A model generated the notes under the pieces. That model did no database searches, was not told where the DNA came from, and saw only the letters and a program-made list of their open reading frames with translations. Of a DNA stretch of 64,000 nt, positions 56,628 to 64,000 are shown piece after piece. The position numbers were made by a program, and so were the translations under genes. The stretch comes from Hormiphora californensis (taxonomy: Eukaryota > Ctenophora > Tentaculata > Cydippida > Pleurobrachiidae): NCBI GenBank assembly GCA_020137815.1, contig CM035351.1, forward strand, positions 6,283,397-6,347,396. Direction: 5' to 3'. The number at the start of each line of letters is the position of its first letter. Position 1 is the first letter of the stretch.

Positions 56628-57501
56628 ATGCCTCTAGACACGACGGTATCCCTGTGTCTTTCCACTGCCTTGTCGGTGACAACTCTGGCAGCCAGCCAAG
56701 TCTTCAAGGCTCAACTGGCTGAAACTAAGGGAATGACCATCTTAGCTGGTGGGCTGTGTGCTCTACTGTTCATGTTCCTGCTCACCGCTGTGGGTAACTT
56801 GGAGGGAGTGCTGCTGGGAAAAGGATTTGAACTCCGTATCTTTCCTGAAGGTAAATAATTGTGCAATATTTCGTTGTTTCAAGTTGGTAATACTGAGGAT
56901 TGGACTGCTAACATCTAGTTTATTACTAGGAATCTAACTTAATCCCCCCCAATCAGTTGTTTTCTCTCTGTTAGTGGCAATGGCAGTTGCAGGAACAGTT
57001 CATCGAGTCTCTATCACTTGCTGGTGAGTAGGTACCTGGTTGCCTTGTTCGAACCTCCCGCGCCCCGTACAGCAAGTATCTGGTACAGCTGATCATACCC
57101 TCCGGCCATAATTAAACATAACAGTGGTGCCAGGCGACTAAACCTAAATCTAGTACAGCTGATACCCCCTGATCCCTGGCTGTCATCCAAAACTGTAGTC
57201 TCTCAGTGTCACAATTCACTGCCGGTCTCTGACAAATCACCCCTATACAGTGTGATAAAGCACCTACTTATATTCTTACCCTCCTTTATAACACGCCGTG
57301 AGAGAGGGTCAAGCACCTTCCAGCTTGTTCTCTCCGTGAGTTACGTCACACACACCCACCAATTAACACAGACTCTCTCTCCCAGTTTAGGTGTTTTCCG
57401 TCATGATACTCTACTTTATGAATGTTATTTCTGCACGAACCTACGCCTCCCATTCCTCCGCTGCGGAGCCCGTCAAGACTGAGAAAAAGAGACGAAAGTA
57501 G
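56628..57501 (+). CDS. KRTCAP2: KRTCAP2, oligosaccharyltransferase subunit
   Basis: KRTCAP2 is a small membrane subunit of the STT3A oligosaccharyltransferase complex in the ER, where it helps couple N-glycosylation to the translocon. Exons 56628-56850, 56975-57023 and 57391-57501; about 127 residues, human 136. The family signature is GLCALLFMFLLTAVGNLE followed by GKGFELRIFPE, then TVHRVSITC and VFSVMILYFMNVIS, with a lysine/arginine-rich tail (EKKRRK) before TAG. Membrane segments lie at residues about 7-25, 36-55 and in the last exon. Exon 2 ends two bases into a codon while exon 3 must start in phase 0, so one base is missing at this junction; no other acceptor repairs it. Confidence 0.9.
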
Positions 57502-58587
57502 GAAGGATGAATTGAGAGACAGATTAAAAAGCATGACATAATGTTGCTGCGTGAGAAATGACTATATAATTGGGAGCGAGTGGGTTATGGACGAGTGTAT
57601 TTTTGTGTTAAAGAGAGATGTGTTTATTATGTGCTTTATTTTATTTACCAACACTAGTATATTCGAGTTTGTTTTGGCAATACCAATGGTATAATGGAAT
57701 GGTTCCAACAAGGGGTCATCATGTTTCTTTCTCTCAGTCAGGGCAAGTGCTTCCCTGTCTCAATAACTCTCTCTTGTTCATGTTGCCGACATATATTCGA
57801 CAATCTCATCCTATAATAATCGACTGACTCTGACACAATGGGTGCGCTAGTCTCTATTATAAGTTGGAGATGAACGTCGTGGTGCGCTAGTCTCTTTTAT
57901 AAGTTGGAGATGAACGTCGTGGTGGCCGTTCGACGTTCGTTAAGCGGTATCTAAGCGACAGTCTGCTCCTTCATAAAGCACTTTATATGACGAAAGCTGT
58001 AAAACTGTTATTCACACTTTTGGGAGTTTATGGTTGTTTTCAAAGACCTTTTAGTAACTCAGTTACCATAATGACCCAATCAGTTGCCATGGCAACCATA
58101 AAATTGGTGTCAGCAGTGTAAATAAAGAGGCCAACCCGGCTCCGCCCTGTCAGAGCATTGGCCTGACCCATTCTCGTTTCTCTCAAACTGTGGTCAGAGC
58201 ATTGGCCTGACAGGCTCCGCCGGTTGGGTTGTCAAAACCTCTTACATTGAGGCGCACCCGGTGGGTGCGCTAGTTACATATAAGAGCAAACCAGTAGGTG
58301 AATGGGTAAATGTGATAGGTGACACGGTGGATCAATGCTAAATGTCTGTGTGAAATGAATAAATCAAGAAGAATCAGTAAAACTAATTATTTGCTATTAA
58401 AAAATCTATCCAATTCTCACAATTTTAACAAAAAAATATTTCTAAATCACACTAGGCGTCTTAGCCCGTACAATCCAATGAAAAAAAGTTCCAATAGACC
58501 AATTACAGACCAATTACTCATCCACAGATCAATTAATTGATTCCGTCTCAAATATCCCACAACCTTGGTTACGAAATAACCCCTCAT
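57502..58587. other. Spacer with small repeats, no gene
   Basis: A 40-bp direct repeat (GGTGCGCTAGTCTCTATTAT...) occupies 57841-57920. An inverted repeat around 58125-58250 (AAAGAGGCCAACCC / GGTTGGGTTGTCAAAACCTCTT) is split by the MITE at 58147-58213. Confidence 0.5.
58147..58213. mobile_element. CTGTCAG-ended MITE, 67 bp, perfect 8-bp target duplication
   Basis: Starts CTGTCAGAGCATTGGCC, ends GGCCTGACAG, flanked by GCTCCGCC at 58139-58146 and 58214-58221. It has landed inside another inverted-repeat element, which shows the empty site. Confidence 0.8.
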
Positions 58588-59048
58588 TTACCAACCACAA
58601 CCTGCATGGTTGCACGCGGTGTGAATACCATTGCATCCGCTGTCACTTTTACATTGAACATATCCCCCTGCCCAGTTGCCCTTTTGGTAGCACCATTGAC
58701 CCCAACCTTCACACCATTTCCAGCAACGACCATTATAACATCCATCACTCCCTGAGATGAGAGGAGGTTATTAATTGGGTACCCATCAATTCCTTATTTA
58801 CAGCGGAACCTCGATTTACCGGATAAGTTTCACTAAAAGAGGGTACAAAATCTGGGTGTTTCGTGAGTGCTGACAAACGGTTTTTTAGGGTTAGGGCTAA
58901 TGTAGGGTTAGGGTTGGGGTTTGGGTTGGGGTTAGGCCTTGACATTTCCTACCAGATAAACTTTGTTTTATCCAAAGTATAAATGGCTCTTACCTTCGGC
59001 TGGCAGGGCGAAGAGCAGAAGAGCGAGGGTGCACAGAATCAGTTTCAT
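58588..59048 (-). CDS. Secreted eight-cysteine peptide
   Basis: Two exons: 58994-59048 and 58588-58751, joined in phase by good GT-AG sites; 72 residues. Exon 1 encodes a classic signal peptide, MKLILCTLALLLFALPAEG. Exon 2 encodes a 53-residue mature part with eight cysteines and many glycines and tryptophans: DGCYNGRCWKWCEGW, QWCYQK, YVQCKSDSGC, TACNHAGCGW. Eight cysteines and small size suggest a disulfide-rich secreted peptide such as an antimicrobial or other effector; function is not known and I do not recognise the family. A TATA-like ATTATACG lies about 40 bases upstream of the ATG. The single intron (242 bp) has a telomere-like TTAGGG stretch. Confidence 0.75.
58875..58938. repeat. 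Interstitial telomere-like repeat
   Basis: TTAGGGTTAGGG with variants (TTGGGG, TTTGGG) over about 60 bp, inside the intron of the cysteine-rich peptide gene. Confidence 0.75.
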
Positions 59049-60485
59049 AGCGGCGTAGTTGTAGTTGAGCAAGGAATTGAGATGCGTATAATATTGGTTG
59101 GTAAGGGCCCCTTTTTAAAGGGTACCTGTCCCCTCTCGATGAACCGATCTTTACCCTCCAACAAGGCAACATGAAGAACTGTCCCTTTATAAGAGCAAGT
59201 CAGTAGGAAAAATATTAATTTTAATCTAGATCTGGCACAAATTCTCAGAATGGCACACATTCTCAGAATGGCACACATTCTCAGAATGATTCTGTCTGGC
59301 GGCGGCAACCACGTTTTGATTCTCAACAGTGCGCTCAGATCAGGTCGGCGCCGCCGGACCAGAAGTTGTTAGAGTCATGCCCTGTGTCTTGGCAATATGG
59401 CTCCGTCTACCTTGTTGGACGTTGGTCCCTACATGTCTGGCACCGCCGACCCCCATCTGAGTGCATTGTCGCACGCTCAGATGAGAATTAAATCAGGGTC
59501 TGGCACCGACAGACGGGTCCCTTCTAGCTTGATCCCCCTATCGTACAGCAAAAGAGAGGGTCAGCCTTGCTGCCGGCCACAATTAACGCCTTCATGAATG
59601 AATGGCATGATGGGGTGTGTCAAGGGGCGGATTCTACTTATTCTAATCGGAATGTAACAAGCGCCAACTAGGAATCCGATTATTTTATTAGGTGTCAGAA
59701 ACAATATCCCTCGATTCCATCGTCTATGTAAATCTCAATAGTACCGGTATGTTCATTACTCTGTCTTGAAGAAGGGCCTGGACTCTGGGGAGATACGAAT
59801 ATATACAAGCCTTGTATTGTTCATACTATACTATACAGCACAAGACAAGCCCTGTTATGTCAGTGTTGTAGTGGGGTTTTATTGCTGTAATCCTGTATTA
59901 GACAACATTCATACCCTCGTCAATCGTCATGTTTATATTTCCCCTTTCCTGTTGTGTCACTGTATCACTGTGTCACTGTGTCAGTTTCCGTGAAACCAAA
60001 ACTTTCGAGCAAACGATTAGTTATGGGTGCGGCGTGTATGACTAAGCTGTGTGTATTTGGTGACGTCATGTGTGTATTTGGTGACGTAAATGACGTCATT
60101 CAGCAGCCTTTAATATGTGATACACTACCCAGATAAGTCTCCCTACCCGCTAATCAGTATTCTAGCTCCAATCCCCATCTTGGGTTACTGTTTGAGACTG
60201 ACATCTTTAGTCGAGAGAATCTAAATTTAACTTCTTCAATGGGTCTTTGAACTTTTAAGAATGCGTGTTTGTTTACTCTCGAGGGTCCTCCCCACCCATG
60301 ACCTGCTCAGCATTATGTTGCCAGAATTAACTATCGTGAAGTAGTAGTCCTAGTTGAATCGGACAGCGTATTCACTTTTATAGATTATTGATTTGGCTAC
60401 TTGATAACTAATTCCTATAGAACATTCTTCTCAAAACAAGATACCCTCAACAACCACTACACGATAACTAATATAATATAACCAG
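59049..60485. other. Spacer with MITE copies, no gene
   Basis: It has two CTGTCTGGCG-family copies (59285-59365 and about 59425-59515) and a three-fold 17-bp repeat (TCTCAGAATGGCACACA) at 59242-59285. The rest shows no supported gene; it includes the promoters of the two flanking genes. Confidence 0.5.
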
Positions 60486-62656
60486 ATGTCCATCTTGGTG
60501 CTACTATGCCTGGTTTTTATTCACGGGGCACACACCATGAAGGATTACACTATTGCTGGCTCTGGGTTTCTAGCACAGGAGCACTTTTGTGACCTATACA
60601 ATATCGGTGAGTAACTGTCAGAGCATTGGCCTGACCCTTTTCTCAGCGCGAGAACTGTGGTCAGAGCATTGGCCTGACAATTCTGTATGGTATAGTATGT
60701 ATGGTATAACGGGTGACAACTAAAAATCTGGACAATTTTCTGTGAGCTCTAGCGCCGGCCCCGCTTGAGATACAGCTTCAGGCCAGTGATAGAACGATTT
60801 TTCAGACAATTTTGAATCAGAATAACACAACGGAAAAAACTAAAAAGTTCATTTTCATTGCGTTATCGCAACATTTCCTCTTGACCCACCAAAGCATGTG
60901 TACGGAGATTTGAGATTTCTGTGTAATCAGAAACGACCTTCCTGATGACATAAAATTCTCAAATTTGAAATAATGGTTGTTCATGCCATAACCAACATAA
61001 CTGCCAAGTTTCAACATTTTAGCTTATCGGGAAGTTGGTTTTCCACGTCATAAATGTTTCGAGAGATCGTCAAAATGGCGATTTCTCAAATTACCTGTAA
61101 ACTACGCTTTGAAGGGTTTGTTACAGATGATTCTGTGATTAGAATTGAGATTATCGGAGTGTGAAATAAAGTTAATTTCGTTCAAAATCGTCTGAAAAAT
61201 CATTCTATCGCTGCCCCGAAGCTGTATCTCAAAAAGAACAGGCGCTAGAGGTGCTAGAAAAGTGTGTAAATTTCAAGTACTACATGCTTTGGTGGGTCAA
61301 GAGGAAATGATGCGATAACGCAACGAAAATGAACTTTTTAGTTTTTTCCGTTGTGTTATTCTGATTCAAAATTGTCTGAAAAATCGTTCTATCACTGGCC
61401 TGAAGCTGTATCTCAAGCGGGGCCGGCGCTAGAGCTCACAGAAAATTGTCCAGATTTTTAGTTGTCACCCGTTAGTACACTGTACGGTATATCACTGTCC
61501 TCTCTCCCTCTGATCTCTAAATCTCCAACCCATACAGTTGTTAGGGGTGAAGTGGTACTAGCCCCGGCCGATCCCAATGGAAACATACCAGAGCTAGAGT
61601 CAGGGCCGAGAGGGGGTAGCCGGTGGATTCCTGTCTACCTAACAATCTCCAAGGTCTACAGGGACACCACCCAGAACAAAGATAACGAGGTTGGCAAGAT
61701 CTATAATGCCTTTACACGAGAACATGACGAGTTTGATCCTGATGTGGAGACATGGCAGTTTGGTCCTGATCTCATTGGGCAAGAGTTCCTGTTTTACTTT
61801 AACGTAAGCTCTTTACATATATCCCCCATATTAGTTATACAATAAAGAGCAGAAAATTAACAATTGGAAAAATAAGTTGACTATTCTGACATTGTTCAAT
61901 TTCAATATTTCACATCTCTCTAATAATAAGATTTACTGAACAAATTCCCTCAGAACATATCATATACTATACTATTCTGTGTCTCAATCTCTCCCCCTCT
62001 CAATCTTTTTTGGGCACTGTAAGATTCTGAATTCCCTCAGAGTTGGGACGAGATCCTATTGGACCACAGGGTACCCAGCATAGCCAGCATTCCTTCCTAC
62101 CACAAAAACATGTTGAACAAAGGAGGGTTCGACTGCTCCTGTGACGTGAATAGCTGCTACAACAGGTACACACTGTGAGAATAGGGTCAGGCCAATGCTC
62201 TGACAGGCTAGGATATGCGTTACTGGGCGATAAAGCATGGTATAGATGATAAGTCTTGTCAAACAGGGCTGGTTCACTCCTGAGTGTCGCTAAAAGGGCA
62301 TGAAAAGGAAGTATTGAGTCAATACTTCCCCGTCATCTACCCCCTTGTCAATACTATTGACCGTATTGGTACACTTTCCCTTCAGGGTAACGAAGAAGAA
62401 AGAAGGAATTCCTAAGTGCATTATAGACGGAGAAGAAGAGGAATTGGTGTCGTGTGTTAGAGACTCCTTAACTAAAGGTAACCAAGTGTTACTAAAGCGG
62501 CCAATATGGTAACCATGGTTATCATATCAATGGTAACCCATGTGTACTGTGTAACTAACAAAAGGCGTTTCAGAATGTACATGGAAAGGTGCCAAGAGAT
62601 CATGTGTCAACGTTCCCGTCTACAGCAACAAGAAGAAGAGGTTGAGGAAATTCTGA
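60486..62656 (+). CDS. Secreted protein, possibly NTR-like, five exons
   Basis: Exons 60486-60606, 61538-61803, 62041-62165, 62386-62477 and 62574-62656, all in phase; 228 residues. The N terminus is a signal peptide (MSILVLLCLVFIHGAHT). The next part, HFCDLYNIVVRGEVVLA ... IPVYLTISKVYRD, has the spacing of a netrin/TIMP-type NTR beta strand start (cysteine, V-x-G-x-V, then Y-x-x-x-I-x-x-V-Y). A cysteine cluster follows (CSCDVNSCYN, KCIIDG, VSCVRD, ECTWKGAKRSC), and the tail is basic (NKKKRLRKF). The NTR link is tentative. Intron 1 holds a CTGTCAG MITE 8 bases after the donor and the 764-bp long-TIR element; intron 3 holds half a CTGTCAG unit. Confidence 0.75.
60615..60680. mobile_element. 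CTGTCAG-ended MITE, 66 bp
   Basis: Same end units as 58147-58213; no clear target duplication. It starts 8 bases after the exon 1 splice donor of the secreted-protein gene. Confidence 0.7.
60709..61472. mobile_element. Long-TIR element, copy 2, TA target sites
   Basis: 764 bp, ACGGGTGACAACTAAAAAT to the complement, flanked by TA. Arms of about 200 bp match 15912-16667. Confidence 0.85.
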
Positions 62657-62702
62657 ACGGTTCTACATTACCATAGCAACCAGTGACTCTACCAGGACAA
62701 CT

Positions 62703-62757
62703 TACTCTCTCTCTCTCTCTCTCTCACTCTCTCTCTCTCCCTCGCTCTCACTCTCTT
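62703..62757. repeat. (CT)n microsatellite
   Basis: Short CT tract with CTCACTC interruptions, in the shared 3' region of two convergent genes. Confidence 0.9.
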
Positions 62758-62902
62758 AGCCTAGCCGAATTGCAGGTCTCAAATATATATTCACATCTTG
62801 CATCTAACATAAACTGTAACAGGGGACTGAGTCTTCATTTTATGTACAAAGTATAAATTGTAATTTGACCTTCCCCTAATAATTATTCGTAAACAACAAA
62901 AC

Positions 62903-64000
62903 TCAGTCCATATTTGTGTCTCCTGATCCTTGGTGTGCTTGAGAAGAGCTAGGATTGCTTGGGGAGGAAGATGTCCCGATAATCTCACTGATTATATCTG
63001 CGTAGAACGGCCCGTACACACCCCTGTTGTAGCTCACTAGATGGGTGTATTTACTGGCCACACCCTGTAGGTCACTCCTGCATACCCCAAACCCGGAGGG
63101 AGCGTCACCCACTGCACCCGTACTGATCAGGGGAAATCATAAATTAGTTGTTGGGTACCTGGCTGACTTAAATTATAAATCATTGTCAGTAGTCAGTAAA
63201 CTACTAGTGTTTACAACTGATGGGCATCATTTAAAACTTGGTTCTGTATCGTCTTATAGAAGCACGATAACTTACCAGAGAGCGGCAAGGTACTGTTTAG
63301 CTCTCTCCCACAGCAAGCAGAAAACAGGATTATCACTGCTCCCCAGGGCAGCTAACATGCCCCTCACATTATCACACTCCTCAGGTCTTAGGTCACGTGA
63401 CTTGACCTCTTCCCTCACTAGATCCACACACTTCTCGGTGATGTGGGGTAGGAGCTCCCTGGGGTGGGAGATATACTCCTCCGAGCACAGCTGGTACACA
63501 ACCACCCGTACCTGTAGTAGAGATAATATTAGTAGAGAGATGGGGGATGGGTGAATTTAGACTAGTTATCACTCAAGAAGTGATTGTAATTGGTCAAAAT
63601 AGACGGAAATAAATGGGGATCTGATAGTTCATTCTGTACCTTATTGGCAAAAGAGTCATGCTGTACGACAGGTCCAATCCCCGTCTGTAGAACGATAACA
63701 GTAGCAGCACTGAACACCACAGCCTCCAATTCCTTGGCAACAGTACTAAACCGACTCTGGTCCATCGATATAGTCTCAGGGACAGGTTTCACCTAAACGG
63801 GTGGTGTTATTGTCTATTGAAATATAATGGTAAACGGACATAACGAATGATAGTCACGGCAAATGACTGTTTGAACCAGCTCTTCATCCAGTTTAGTACC
63901 TCCTCGTGTAGAAGTCGGAGGAAGGCTGTGTTGAGAACATTTGAGGGAGATACAGATTGACCTCCCTCTCTCATGAGCCGTGCTGTCTCACTGATCCAGT
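62903..64000 (-). CDS. TCP11-family (T-complex 11-like) protein, 3' part
   Basis: TCP11 proteins are helical cytosolic proteins linked to PKA signalling and sperm function in mammals. Exons in transcript order, all in phase: 63900 to beyond the window end, 63640-63792, 63276-63511 and 62903-63122 (stop TGA). Visible family features are the block LNTAFLRLLHEE, then PETISMDQSRF, an alanine/valine-rich helix, DNPVFCLLWERAKQYL, and the C-terminal LVSYNRGVYGPFYADIISEI. The order matches the C-terminal half of TCP11/TCP11L1/TCP11L2; which one cannot be told. The 5' part lies outside the window. The last exon uses the acceptor at 63123, since the nearer AG at 63112 would break the frame. Confidence 0.75.

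Noticed and set aside
62903-63111. TCP11 last exon starting at the nearer acceptor (AG ending 63112)
   Set aside because: That choice leaves the frame off by one; the AG ending at 63123 fits the phase of the upstream exon.

Overview
The window is nuclear DNA from an animal. It holds intron-rich genes with ordinary GT-AG introns, long gene-free stretches full of short inverted-repeat elements, many (CT)n/(GA)n tracts and several minisatellites. The retroelement remnants, the compact introns and the low similarity to vertebrate orthologues would suit a sponge or another non-bilaterian. That is an inference; no organism-specific marker was seen.

Layout. 1-8.6 kb: no gene; retroelement scrap, a 146-bp MITE, minisatellites, tandem duplications and nested MITEs. 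8.7-15.5 kb (+): EIF4ENIF1/4E-T in about 18 exons. 15.5-22.6 kb: no gene; a 756-bp long-TIR element, a 2.87-kb non-coding TIR element and a cluster of small MITEs. 22.7-29.1 kb (-): a DENND2-type DENN-domain gene whose last intron carries two minisatellites of about 1.3-1.5 kb. 29.9-33.4 kb (+): a four-EF-hand calmodulin-like gene with an unrecognised antisense gene (30.2-31.4 kb) inside its first intron. 35.9-42.2 kb (-): exons of an unrecognised protein, plus a possible small (+) membrane-protein exon at 39.7 kb. 44.4-50.7 kb (-): a complete 20-exon VPS35L. 50.7-55.4 kb: foldback elements, a 516-bp palindrome and a 5'-truncated retroelement. 56.6-57.5 kb (+): KRTCAP2. 58.6-59.05 kb (-): a two-exon gene for a secreted eight-cysteine peptide. 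60.5-62.7 kb (+): a secreted five-exon protein. 62.9 kb to the window end (-): a TCP11-family gene, partial.

The genes are not an operon and share no pathway. They touch mRNA storage (4E-T), Rab activation (DENND2), Commander/retriever recycling (VPS35L), N-glycosylation (KRTCAP2), calcium signalling (EF-hand) and secretion. DENND2 and the EF-hand gene are divergent across a (CT)n tract; the secreted protein and TCP11 are tail to tail.

The most unusual signal is a class of minisatellites that grow out of splice junctions. In the EF-hand gene both ends of one intron are tandem copies of its own donor and acceptor. The DENND2 and VPS35L genes each have an acceptor copied the same way. Other points are a very small transposon-like insert (23 bp) with 8-bp target duplications, and several one-base frame breaks in otherwise conserved genes, which could be assembly errors or real alleles.
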